NCBI GenBank assembly: GCA_015055735.1
Contig: SVHP01000002.1
Coordinates: 1 to 51,508, forward strand
Direction: 5' to 3'
Length of the DNA stretch: 51,508 bases
Source: Clostridiales bacterium
Lineage (GTDB): Bacteria; Bacillota; Clostridia; Christensenellales; Borkfalkiaceae
The notes under the pieces: model-generated
Seen by the model: only the letters and a program-made list of their open reading frames with translations
The model's database searches: none
What the model was told of the DNA's origin: nothing
In this document: in pieces, positions 27,098-34,736 of the stretch
Position numbering within the stretch: the first letter of the stretch is position 1
Layout: each line of letters starts with the position of its first letter
Position numbers and translations under genes: made by a program

Positions 27098-27107
27098 AGG
27101 AACAGTT

Positions 27108-27722
27108 ATGTTTATTACTTTTGAAGGGTGCGAAGGCGTTGGCAAATCGCGCCAAATAAAAGAATTAGAAAATTATCTAAAAACCAACGGCATACCTTAC
27201 TATCTAACTCGTGAACCAGGTGGAACTCCCGTTTCCGAACAAATACGAAAGGTTATTTTGGACGGTAAGAATACTTCCATGACTGACGAGTGCGAAGCGC
27301 TTTTATACGCCAGCGCAAGGGTTCAACTTCTTAAAGAAGTGGTTAAACCAAAGCTCGATGCAGGCGAATTAGTGCTTTGCGATAGGTATATCGATTCGTC
27401 GCTCGCTTACCAAGGCTACGCAAGGGGGTTGGGCGTCGATTTCGTTGAGAAAATCAACGATTACGCAATCAAGAACTTTATGCCCGACTTTACCGTATTT
27501 TTAGATCTTCCACCAGAACTCGCTTTTAAGAGAAAGGGTGGGGTTGATAAAAACGATAGGCTTGAACTTTCGGGCATGGATTTTCACCAAAAGGTATATC
27601 AAGGCTATAAGGACTTGGCTAAAAAGTATTCGTCTAGGTTTATCGTTATAGACGCTAGTGGTACTAGAGAGCAAACTCACCAAAAAATAATTGACGCTTT
27701 AAAAGAAAAAGGCGTTATATAA
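27108..27722 (+). CDS. tmk: Thymidylate kinase
   Basis: A 204-residue dTMP kinase. The P-loop is in FEGCEGVGKS (residues 4-13), the DR(Y) motif in CDRYIDSSLAYQGYARGLG, and the LID region follows DLPPELAFKRKG. The start follows AAAGGAACAGTT. It heads the conserved Bacillota order tmk-holB-ricT seen here. Confidence 0.96.
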   Translation: MFITFEGCEGVGKSRQIKELENYLKTNGIPYYLTREPGGTPVSEQIRKVILDGKNTSMTDECEALLYASARVQLLKEVVKPKLDAGELVLCDRYIDSSLAYQGYARGLGVDFVEKINDYAIKNFMPDFTVFLDLPPELAFKRKGGVDKNDRLELSGMDFHQKVYQGYKDLAKKYSSRFIVIDASGTREQTHQKIIDALKEKGVI

Positions 27723-27733
27723 TAAGGGTAAAC

Positions 27734-28762
27734 ATGATAGATTTTACGGCTATTATACAAAATACGAACGCTTATCGTATGATACAATCGGACAAGCAAA
27801 AGGGTAGTCTTTCGCACGCATACTTAGTTCTTACTTCGGATAAGGATATGTTAGAAGATTACGTTAAACTTTTGGTCAGTCTTATGTGTTGTGAAGATAA
27901 CGGCGTTTGTTTAACTTGCAGGACTTGTAGGCTTATTGCCGACAAAATGCACCCCGACGTAATTTTCTATCCTCAATCAAAAGCAAAAAAAGATAAAGAC
28001 AAAGAAAAGGGCGCAAAAGCCAAAGCCGACACCGTTTGCACTGAAGATATCGTATCTTTAATCGAAGAGAGTTTTATTAAACCTATCGAGTGCGACAAAA
28101 AGGTGTTCGTTATCCTAAACGCCCAAGACATGAACGTTCAGGCACAAAATAAACTTCTAAAAACGCTAGAAGAGCCACCTAAAAACGTTCATATAGTGCT
28201 TGGTGCAACAAGCGAATTTTCTTTGCTTCCAACGGTTAAGTCAAGGGTGAAAAAGTTGGAAATTCCACCTTTTGACAACCAAACCATATTCAAGGCGCTT
28301 GAAAACGAGTGCCCAGACCATCAAAAATTAAACTTAGCCGTATCGTGTGGGGACGGAACGATTGGAAAAGCCTTGTCCCTTTACGGCGACAAAAGTTTGC
28401 AAAACTTAACTGAACTCGTCTTAGATATGCTAGTTAATATGAATTCTAGCAAGGACGTATTAAAATATTCGACAAAAATTACCGAGCAAAAGGTCGATTT
28501 ATCGCAATTTTTATCGGTTCTACAACTTCTTTTAAGGGATTTATTAGTACTAGCGCAAAAAAAACAAGCTTTAGCCCTTAATAAGCAAGCGATTGACGAG
28601 CTAGAAAAAACTAAAAACTTTAATACAGGCTCGCTAATTCACGCTTTGGAAACGGTCAACGAGGCTGAAAAGAGAAAGAAGTTTAATATGAACGAAACCA
28701 TGCTTTTAGAGTGGTTGTTGTTTCAAATTTTGGAGGGAAAACATAAATGGCAAAAATTGTAG
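27734..28762 (+). CDS. holB: DNA polymerase III delta' subunit
   Basis: A 342-residue clamp-loader subunit. The N-terminal AAA+-like domain contains a zinc-module cysteine group (CCEDNGVCLTCRTC) and the NKLLKTLEEPP segment typical of delta'/gamma proteins. No functional Walker A is present, as expected for delta'. It overlaps the ricT start by 16 bp and follows tmk by 11 bp. Confidence 0.9.
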   Translation: MIDFTAIIQNTNAYRMIQSDKQKGSLSHAYLVLTSDKDMLEDYVKLLVSLMCCEDNGVCLTCRTCRLIADKMHPDVIFYPQSKAKKDKDKEKGAKAKADTVCTEDIVSLIEESFIKPIECDKKVFVILNAQDMNVQAQNKLLKTLEEPPKNVHIVLGATSEFSLLPTVKSRVKKLEIPPFDNQTIFKALENECPDHQKLNLAVSCGDGTIGKALSLYGDKSLQNLTELVLDMLVNMNSSKDVLKYSTKITEQKVDLSQFLSVLQLLLRDLLVLAQKKQALALNKQAIDELEKTKNFNTGSLIHALETVNEAEKRKKFNMNETMLLEWLLFQILEGKHKWQKL

Positions 28763-29634
28763 GTGTTAAATTCAAAAACACTGCTAAAATATATTATTTC
28801 GCACCCGAAGAAGGTGTGGAATACCAAGAAAAATCGGGAGTTATCGTCGAAACTGCCAAAGGCTTGGAGTACGGTACTATCGTTATCGGCGTGACCGATA
28901 TGCCCGACGATAAAATCGTTCACCCATTAAAGCCCGTTATTAGAAAGGCTACCGAAAAGGACGAAAAGACCGTTCGTGATAACGAACAAAAAATCCCCGA
29001 AGCCTTGGAATTCGCTAACAAAAAGATTGAAGAAATGAAGTTAAACATGAAACTCGTCGGCTGTGAATACGCTTTCGACGGCAAGAAACTTGCTTTCTTC
29101 TTTACTTCTGATAACCGTGTGGATTTTAGAGAATTAGTTAAGGTTTTAGCTAGCAAATTCCACGTTAGAATAGAACTTCGCCAAATCGGTATTCGTGACG
29201 AAACTAAACTGCTCGGCGGTATTGCGCCTTGTGGAAGAGAGTGCTGTTGCGCATCTTACCTATCCGACTTTGCTAAAGTTACTATAAAAATGGCGAAAAA
29301 TCAAGGACTTCACTTAAACCCTGGTAAGATAAGTGGACTATGTGGTAGACTTATGTGCTGTCTAGAGTATGAAAACGAATATTACGCTGAAGCGTGCAAA
29401 AAAGTTCCAAAACTAGGTGGAACGGTCGGAACGCCAGAAGGGGACGGCGTGGTTATCTCTAACGATATGCTTAAGATGATTTGTAAAGTTAAGATAACTA
29501 AAGAAGACGGCAGTGAAGTGTATAAGGATTTTCCTGTCGATAGGTTAAAATTTAAGAAAGCAAAGCCTACCGATAACGACGATGACGACCAAGATAAAAC
29601 TGTTTCTGAAGATATGAAAAAAATCTTGGATTAG
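28747..29634 (+). CDS. ricT: PSP1 domain protein, RicT/YaaT family
   Basis: A 295-residue PSP1 C-terminal domain protein. The cysteine-bearing stretch GGIAPCGRECCCASYL and the later SGLCGRLMCCLEYE hold the cysteines that in B. subtilis RicT help bind Fe-S clusters in the RicAFT complex, which affects RNase Y and phosphorelay output. The start overlaps the end of holB. RicA and RicF are not in the window. Confidence 0.9.
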   Translation: MAKIVGVKFKNTAKIYYFAPEEGVEYQEKSGVIVETAKGLEYGTIVIGVTDMPDDKIVHPLKPVIRKATEKDEKTVRDNEQKIPEALEFANKKIEEMKLNMKLVGCEYAFDGKKLAFFFTSDNRVDFRELVKVLASKFHVRIELRQIGIRDETKLLGGIAPCGRECCCASYLSDFAKVTIKMAKNQGLHLNPGKISGLCGRLMCCLEYENEYYAEACKKVPKLGGTVGTPEGDGVVISNDMLKMICKVKITKEDGSEVYKDFPVDRLKFKKAKPTDNDDDDQDKTVSEDMKKILD

Positions 29635-29637
29635 TTG

Positions 29638-29666
29638 TTTACAAACGTAAAATATTGTGATACAAT
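29638..29666 (+). promoter_or_regulatory. Promoter of the ferredoxin gene
   Basis: TTTACA, 17 bp, TACAAT, directly after the ricT stop codon. Confidence 0.7.
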
Positions 29667-29702
29667 ATATATAATCAAATACTAATTAGGAGGGAGACTT
29701 CA

Positions 29703-29873
29703 ATGGCTTATAAAATTAGTGATCAATGTATCTCTTGTGGCGCTTGCGCAGATACTTGTCCTTGCGGTGCTATCAGCGAAGGCGAAGGTCAATTCGTTAT
29801 CGATGCTGAAGCTTGTATGAGTTGTGGGGCTTGCGCAGAAGGTTGCCCTGTAGAAGCAATTTCTGAAGAATAA
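29703..29873 (+). CDS. 2[4Fe-4S] ferredoxin
   Basis: A 56-residue clostridial-type ferredoxin. Two CxxCxxCxxxCP motifs, CISCGACADTCP and CMSCGACAEGCP, would bind two [4Fe-4S] clusters for low-potential electron transfer. The start follows AGGAGGGAGACTTCA. It has its own promoter and terminator, so it is an independent insertion between ricT and trmN6. Confidence 0.95.
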   Translation: MAYKISDQCISCGACADTCPCGAISEGEGQFVIDAEACMSCGACAEGCPVEAISEE

Positions 29874-29899
29874 GAAACTGCATTAACTTAGAAGTTTGG

Positions 29900-29930
29900 G
29901 GTGCGATTTTTTGTCGCACCTTAACTTTTT
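29900..29930 (+). terminator. Terminator of the ferredoxin gene
   Basis: GGTGCGA/TCGCACC stem followed by TTAACTTTTTTC. Confidence 0.8.
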
Positions 29931-29935
29931 TCTTA

Positions 29936-30117
29936 AAGGCGACTCATCAAAAAATAACTGTTTTTTACGGCAAAATACTGCAAAATACTGTGCGTTTTGC
30001 TCGGTTAAATACTTTTCAAGTATTCGCCCTTGCAAGAACGCTCGTCTTTTTTGTATTTTTCTCGTAAAACCGTTATCACTAATCGTTTATTTTTTGTCTC
30101 ATCACCTTTTGTGATGT
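29936..30117. repeat. Dispersed MITE-like repeat, copy 2
   Basis: Core GGTTAAATACTTTTCAAGTA at about 30003-30022. The ends are inverted relatives: GGCGACTCATCAAAAAATAA near the left and TTATTTTTTGTCTCATCACC near the right. Internal TTTTACGGCAAAATAC also pairs with GTATTTTTCTCGTAAAA. It matches copy 3 closely. Confidence 0.7.
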
Positions 30118-30270
30118 GAGTTTTTCGTAAAACCAATAAATCTAATCAGTTGTCTTTTTCTCAATCGCCTTGTGATAAATAATAAATCTAATCAATCATT
30201 TTTTGCTTCAACACCGATAAGGAGCAAGACACTAATCAGTTATTTTTTGTCTCATCACCTTTTGGGCAAG
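30079..30270 (+). repeat. Degenerate tandem units after MITE copy 2
   Basis: The motif CTAATCNNTTATTTTTTGTC with a following TCATCACCTTTTG occurs at about 30079-30112 and 30231-30264. Two weaker units between them (AATCTAATCAGTTGTCTTTT and AATCTAATCAATCATTTTTT) give about four copies at irregular 45-60 bp spacing. They fill the gap before trmN6. Confidence 0.45.
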
Positions 30271-30307
30271 GTGTTTCAAAATTTTAATTTATAAATAAGG
30301 AATTATT

Positions 30308-30970
30308 ATGCAAACAGTTGAAAAATTAGCAAACGATATAATCGTATATCAAGATGATGAACTTTATACCTTTACTTCGGACTCTATTTTGCTCTCTCTT
30401 TTTGCTAAGGCGAAAAAAGGGGAAGTGGTTGCTGATTTTTGCGCTGGCAGTGGGGTTGTCGGGCTGAATTTTTATGCACTTAACTCTAATCTTATAAATA
30501 GCGTGACCTTTTTTGAAGTGCAAAATTCGCTTTTTGAACTTTGCAAAAATAGTATTGAACAAAATGGACTTAACGAAAAGTGCGTGGCGATAAACACAAA
30601 ACTTCAAGATATTGAAAACAAATATTACGGGTTATTTTCATTGATTTTGTGCAATCCACCGTATATGAAAATAGGACACGGCGAAGAAAATCAAGACGAG
30701 AAAAAGGCTATTTGCAAGAGCGAAGTTTTGCTATCCTTAGACGAACTTTGTCTAGCCATTAGCAAGTGCTTAAAGTACGGTGGGCGTACGGTTATGTGCC
30801 ATAGAGCCGATAGATTAGTCGAAGTTATTTGCGCTTTCAAAAAGTACAATATTGAGCCAAAGCGTTTGCAATTTGTGTGCGCTAAAAATAAACAGCCTTA
30901 CCTAATCATTATAGAAGGCGTTAAAGGGGGTAAAAGCGGTATTACCATTTTAGAAAATATCGTAAATTAA
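30308..30970 (+). CDS. trmN6: tRNA1(Val) A37 N6-methyltransferase-like (TrmN6)
   Basis: A 220-residue SAM-dependent methyltransferase. The SAM motif VADFCAGSGVVGLNFY is near residues 41-56, and the adenine-N6 catalytic motif NPPY lies in LILCNPPYMKIGHG. It matches the YabB/TrmN6 family that usually sits before rsmI in Bacillota, as here with a 3-nt gap. The start ATG follows TAAGGAATT. Confidence 0.88.
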   Translation: MQTVEKLANDIIVYQDDELYTFTSDSILLSLFAKAKKGEVVADFCAGSGVVGLNFYALNSNLINSVTFFEVQNSLFELCKNSIEQNGLNEKCVAINTKLQDIENKYYGLFSLILCNPPYMKIGHGEENQDEKKAICKSEVLLSLDELCLAISKCLKYGGRTVMCHRADRLVEVICAFKKYNIEPKRLQFVCAKNKQPYLIIIEGVKGGKSGITILENIVN

Positions 30971-30973
30971 GAT

Positions 30974-31774
30974 ATGTTATATTTTGTAGCAACGCCTATT
31001 GGCAACTTAAAAGATTTTTCATTTCGTGCGATAAACGTACTAAATGAAGTCGATGAAATCGCTTGTGAAGACACTAGGCATAGCCTTGCCTTGCTCAACG
31101 CTTACGACATAAAAAAACCACTCGTTTCTTACCATAAGTTTAACGAAAAGGAGTCGGGCGAAAAGATTATCGAAAAACTAAAGTCGGGCAAGAATATCGC
31201 CGTTATTTCGGACGCAGGTATGCCGGTTATAAGCGACCCTGGTAACGTTCTAGTCAATATGCTAATAGAAAACGGACTTGAATTTACAATAGTTCCTGGG
31301 GCTTGCGCTTTCGTTTCGGCGCTCGTTTTAAGTGGGTTAGACAGTTCTAAATTTTGCTTTTTAGGGTTTTTACCTAGCAAGAATACAGAGAAAAAAGAGT
31401 TTTTGCAAAAGTACAAAGATTTAGATATGACCTTAATTTTTTACTCAGCGCCACACGATATAAAAAAAGATATAGAGACCATCTATCAAGTGTTTGGCGA
31501 TAGAAAGGCAGTTGCCGTTAAGGAAATAACTAAACTTCACGAAAAAGCCGAACGCTTTAACCTAAAGGATAATCTATCTAGCGAACCAAAGGGTGAATTC
31601 GTGCTTTTAGTTGAGGGTGGCAAGATGCAAAACCAAAACCTAAATTTAACCGAAAAAGAACATATCGAACTATACCTAAAACAAGGCATGGACAAAAAAC
31701 AAGCCTTAAAAATGGTGGCAAAAGAAAGGGGCGTAGCAAAATCTTCTCTCTATAAATACACAATAGAAGAATAA
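30974..31774 (+). CDS. rsmI: 16S rRNA C1402 2'-O-methyltransferase RsmI
   Basis: A 266-residue tetrapyrrole-methylase-fold enzyme. The N-terminus LYFVATPIGNLKDFSFRA and the signature CEDTRHSLALLN are typical of RsmI, as is the segment VISDAGMPVISDPG. No separate ribosome binding site is visible. The start is 3 nt after the trmN6 stop, so translation is probably coupled. A strong terminator follows. Confidence 0.95.
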   Translation: MLYFVATPIGNLKDFSFRAINVLNEVDEIACEDTRHSLALLNAYDIKKPLVSYHKFNEKESGEKIIEKLKSGKNIAVISDAGMPVISDPGNVLVNMLIENGLEFTIVPGACAFVSALVLSGLDSSKFCFLGFLPSKNTEKKEFLQKYKDLDMTLIFYSAPHDIKKDIETIYQVFGDRKAVAVKEITKLHEKAERFNLKDNLSSEPKGEFVLLVEGGKMQNQNLNLTEKEHIELYLKQGMDKKQALKMVAKERGVAKSSLYKYTIEE

Positions 31775-31813
31775 GTTAATATAAAAATCTAGAAAACTCG
31801 ATTTATATAGAAA

Positions 31814-31853
31814 TGCGTGTAAGAGTTCATATCACTCTTGCACGCAATTTTTG
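31814..31853 (+). terminator. Terminator of trmN6-rsmI
   Basis: TGCGTGTAAGAGT/ACTCTTGCACGCA 13-bp stem (one G-U) followed by ATTTTTG. The promoter of the next locus starts 2 bp later. Confidence 0.85.
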
Positions 31854-31854
31854 T

Positions 31855-31883
31855 TTGACATATTTTGTAAAATATTATATACT
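31855..31883 (+). promoter_or_regulatory. Promoter of the putative type I toxin RNA
   Basis: TTGACA, 17 bp, TATACT. The RNA would begin near 31890 just before GTGGAAACCAA. The same minus-10-to-GTGG spacing is used on the other strand at the right end of the locus. Confidence 0.75.
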
Positions 31884-32049
31884 TTACGCCGTGGAAACCA
31901 ACTGTCTCTTGCTTAAGATTTTTAGTAGATATGCAGTTGGCGGTTAAAAAGACGGTTGCCTTCTTTTTGTCATCTCGCGAAAGCGAAATAAAAAGAGGAG
32001 GTGTTGTACATATTGCTCTCGCGGGAAATTTATTTTTCACGGAGGACAA

Positions 32050-32139
32050 ATGCCGATGTTTTCAATTATTGTTGGATTGTTTACGATTATTGGTGCAATC
32101 GCCACCATTATTAGCATTTTTAGCAATAAAAGAAAGTAA
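32050..32139 (+). CDS. Small hydrophobic peptide, putative type I toxin
   Basis: A 29-residue peptide (or 27 from the second ATG at 32056): a hydrophobic core FSIIVGLFTIIGAIATIISI followed by a basic tail SNKRK. That is the shape of membrane-active type I toxins such as Fst/Ldr-like and holin-like peptides. GGAGG ends 4 nt before the first ATG and 10 nt before the second, so the second may be used. The leader is long (about 160 nt) and rich in inverted sequences, as expected if translation is held back by structure. A bidirectional terminator follows at once. The assignment rests on architecture, not on a recognised family. Confidence 0.55.
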   Translation: MPMFSIIVGLFTIIGAIATIISIFSNKRK

Positions 32140-32170
32140 GCCGTCTCTAGCCCAGACGACTTACTTCTTT
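32133..32170. terminator. Bidirectional terminator shared by toxin and antisense RNA
   Basis: AAGTAAG..GTCT pairs with AGAC..CTTACTT around CTAGCCC. Plus strand continues CTTTTAT and the minus strand TTCTTTTAT, so RNAs from both directions could end here. Confidence 0.6.
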
Positions 32171-32231
32171 TATGAATTTTTTCATAAATAAGAATTATAG
32201 TTATTGTGGCAACCGTCTTTTGGTTTCCACA
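32140..32231 (-). ncRNA. Putative antisense RNA of the type I locus
   Basis: A convergent minus-strand promoter would start an RNA near 32231 and the shared hairpin would end it near 32135, about 95 nt. It would be complementary to the 3' end of the toxin transcript if that reads to or past the hairpin. Its 5' sequence GTGGAAACCAA is identical to the 5' end of the toxin RNA, and its AAGACGGTTGCC also occurs in the toxin leader (about 31951). Predicted from promoter and terminator only. Confidence 0.45.
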
Positions 32232-32237
32232 TTTTTT

Positions 32238-32265
32238 ATTATATTTATTTTTATGCAAAAGTCAA
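32238..32265 (-). promoter_or_regulatory. Antisense promoter of the type I locus
   Basis: On the minus strand TTGACT, 16 bp, TATAAT. Confidence 0.7.
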
Positions 32266-32349
32266 GTGATTTTTGCTATAGCCTATATATATTATTATAG
32301 AAAAACGAATTTGTCAATGCTCTATGACAAATTTTTTATTTTTTAATCC

Positions 32350-32841
32350 CTATTTTTCGATTATGAATTGTTGGTCTTCGGTTAGGTTTACCACGATGCA
32401 GTCGTTCATGTAAGTGCATTCAGGTAAAACTATCATAGCGCAAAGTTCGTCCTTGTTTGCTGGTAATGGCGCTAAATGCCAAACGCAAGCGTTCATTTTG
32501 ATAAGCGTGTTCTTAGGTACTAAAAACGCCTTAGTCTTATCGGTAATAGGCGAGCCTGCAGAAGGCTCTGCAACGTGCAAAATCATATCGTCGTTAAGTG
32601 GCATAATGATTTCACAAGTGGTTGTGTGGTATTCGATAGAGTTTACAAGCATTTTTTCAGGCTTTTTAACAAGTATTGGAGAAAAAGCCACTTGTCCGTC
32701 GTGATAAGCCGTAAGTCTATCAGGGAAAAAACGATGGAGTTCGCCGTTTAGCGAATGACCTTGTGGGTCGTCCATCTTGTAATAAGCGCCGTAAGGCGCA
32801 AAGTCTTGTTTAGTCAATGGTTGTACTTTTATAGTTTTCAT
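32350..32841 (-). CDS. Ureidoglycolate lyase (AllA)-like cupin protein
   Basis: A 163-residue cupin-fold protein resembling the AllA/ureidoglycolate hydrolase family: LTKQDFAPYGAYYK at the N-terminus, then EYHTTTCEIIMPL and a WHLAPLP segment. No other allantoin pathway gene is nearby, so a role in purine catabolism is doubtful and the substrate is unknown. The start follows AAGGGGTAAATTTTT. It is 39 bp downstream of dut on the same strand. Confidence 0.65.
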   Translation of the reverse strand: MKTIKVQPLTKQDFAPYGAYYKMDDPQGHSLNGELHRFFPDRLTAYHDGQVAFSPILVKKPEKMLVNSIEYHTTTCEIIMPLNDDMILHVAEPSAGSPITDKTKAFLVPKNTLIKMNACVWHLAPLPANKDELCAMIVLPECTYMNDCIVVNLTEDQQFIIEK

Positions 32842-32880
32842 AAAAATTTACCCCTTATTATATATAATGTTTAGTAAAAC

Positions 32881-33354
32881 CTATTTTTTATCGGTACTGC
32901 CGAATCCACCCGTACGGAGAGAACGAGCGTCATCGTCAACGGTGATACCGTATTCCACGAAAACGCCTTGCGCAAAGGCATTGCCTTTTTCGATTATTAA
33001 CGTTTTATCTCCACAGTTGGTAATCTTAATAAAAATATGCCCCTCATTATCGGCGTAATAGTAGTCGCTATCGATAATACCAACGGTGTTATCTAGTCTT
33101 AACCTATACTTAAACCCTAAGCTTGAGCGTGGATAAACCTTAAGCACCCAGCCCTCAGTAATCTTAACTCTAATCCCCGTTGGAATTTTAGCAGTTTGAC
33201 CTTGTTCAAGGCGAATTTCAATAGGCGCAAAAAAATCGTACCCAGCGCTACCTGCCGTAGCACGCCTTGGGAGAGATAGTTCGGCGTAGTTTTGTCCACC
33301 CGACTTTTGATATTCACTTTCACTCACTTTGAAAAATTGAGCAATTCTTTTCAT
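32881..33354 (-). CDS. dut: dUTP diphosphatase
   Basis: A 157-residue trimeric-type dUTPase that hydrolyses dUTP to dUMP, keeping uracil out of DNA. All five motifs are recognisable: AGYDF, PRSSLGFKY, the segment with TVGIIDSDYY, GNAFAQGVF and RTGGFGSTDK. The start follows AAAGGAAAACCTT. It lies downstream of the two MFS genes on the same strand. Confidence 0.93.
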   Translation of the reverse strand: MKRIAQFFKVSESEYQKSGGQNYAELSLPRRATAGSAGYDFFAPIEIRLEQGQTAKIPTGIRVKITEGWVLKVYPRSSLGFKYRLRLDNTVGIIDSDYYYADNEGHIFIKITNCGDKTLIIEKGNAFAQGVFVEYGITVDDDARSLRTGGFGSTDKK

Positions 33355-33396
33355 AAGGTTTTCCTTTTGAAACTGTTTATTTATAATCAGTTTATA

Positions 33397-34623
33397 TTAA
33401 AATAAAGGTTCTTCGTGTTTAAGTTGCAAACGCAATAGTTTAGTTCTGCTACCGTAAATAATAGTTACGGTAAATAGCAGAACGTATAGAACGAATAAGA
33501 AGATAGGGAAAGCGTCAAAGCCAACCCAAGTAGTAATTAAACCGAACAACAACGGCATAGTAAGCATACCTAAGTTATAGAAAAGGTTTTGTGCCGTTGA
33601 AATAGACCCGAATAAGTTGTTGCCGAAGTTAGTAGGCGTTAAACTTATAATGCTAGGATAGATAGGGCCGTTACCGAATCCGATAAAGAATAGCGCTGCG
33701 CCGTTAAAGAAAGATGTGGTCGGCAAGAAGAATAGTATGAAGGCTATTCCGAAAAAGGCAAGCGAAATTTGTGCCGTTTTTTGAGCAGGAGTAACTACGG
33801 ATACACGACCTGAGAAATATCGCCCAGCCGTAATACCTACGTAATAGAAAGTTAAAAACCCTGCGGCGTCGGTTGAGGTAAGCCCTAGCGATTGCACAAG
33901 GTAAGTACTTCCCCAAAGACCACAAGTAAATTCAACACCTGCAGTTAAAAAGAATAGCGCACAGGCAGCCCTTACTGCAGGGATCTTTGCAAGTTCGCCT
34001 GGCGTAAATACGATAGGATCTTTTTGTAAGGTAATAGATAGAGCAATGTTCCAAGTATTTTCGTCCGTTTGCTTAGAAGCCTTATTCATAAACGGCAAAG
34101 TGATTAGAGTTATTACTGCAATAATGCCCATGACGAGCGCAACTAAATGATAACCACTACGCCAATCGTTAGAAGTCGTCAACGATGCGAACATTAGTAA
34201 AGGCGATATCGATGCGCCAAGACTGTAAAAACAGTGTAAGAAAGTTAACTTTGACGGAGAATACTTAGCCGTTGCATACTTTGTTAAGGTTGAGTCGATA
34301 AGCCCCGTTCCGAATCCTAAAGGAATAGATAACAAGCAGAAGAACAATAGCGAATCGATAGTTGAGAAACCGATGAGAATAATAGCCATGAACACGGTGG
34401 TTATGGCAGAAACCAAAGCCGTTCCAAATTTACCCACGAGTTTTGAAGCAAGAAGGCTAGATAAAACCGTACCTAACGCAACGCAAGCAAAAATATAAAC
34501 GGCGTCGGTATCGAGAAGCCCTAGATTATCCGAAATAGCCGGCCATGCAGCGTTAAATACTGAGTCTGGTAGCCCCAGCCCAATAAAAACTATTGAAATT
34601 ACGAGAAATAGTAAAGTTGCCAT
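33397..34623 (-). CDS. MFS transporter (paralogue 2)
   Basis: A 408-residue major facilitator protein with about 12 membrane helices. It is a close paralogue of the next upstream gene (shared N-terminus MATLLF..IS.VF.GLGLPDS). I start it at ATG 34623 by analogy with that paralogue; the longer frame to 34704 begins with a TTG right at the predicted transcription start. The ribosome binding site is weak (AAGAACGG). The substrate is not deducible. Confidence 0.8.
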   Translation of the reverse strand: MATLLFLVISIVFIGLGLPDSVFNAAWPAISDNLGLLDTDAVYIFACVALGTVLSSLLASKLVGKFGTALVSAITTVFMAIILIGFSTIDSLLFFCLLSIPLGFGTGLIDSTLTKYATAKYSPSKLTFLHCFYSLGASISPLLMFASLTTSNDWRSGYHLVALVMGIIAVITLITLPFMNKASKQTDENTWNIALSITLQKDPIVFTPGELAKIPAVRAACALFFLTAGVEFTCGLWGSTYLVQSLGLTSTDAAGFLTFYYVGITAGRYFSGRVSVVTPAQKTAQISLAFFGIAFILFFLPTTSFFNGAALFFIGFGNGPIYPSIISLTPTNFGNNLFGSISTAQNLFYNLGMLTMPLLFGLITTWVGFDAFPIFLFVLYVLLFTVTIIYGSRTKLLRLQLKHEEPLF

Positions 34624-34707
34624 ATTTTTATTAACCGTTCTTAATGTTTTTCTTAAATATAAATTGAAATAAATTAAAAATTTATTTAATAATTGCTTAT
34701 CCAATAT

Positions 34708-34736
34708 ATTATAACAAACATCGTGCTTAAAATCAA
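34708..34736 (-). promoter_or_regulatory. Internal promoter of MFS paralogue 2
   Basis: On the minus strand TTGATT, 17 bp, TATAAT, overlapping the last codons of MFS paralogue 1. The leader is about 75 nt. Confidence 0.6.

Noticed and set aside
29896-30114. A 72-codon frame after the ferredoxin gene
   Set aside because: It runs across the terminator and the dispersed repeat, with no ribosome binding site.
31931-32191. An 86-codon frame overlapping the putative type I toxin
   Set aside because: No ribosome binding site and it runs through the terminator hairpin. The 29-residue frame has GGAGG and a typical toxin profile, so I kept that one.
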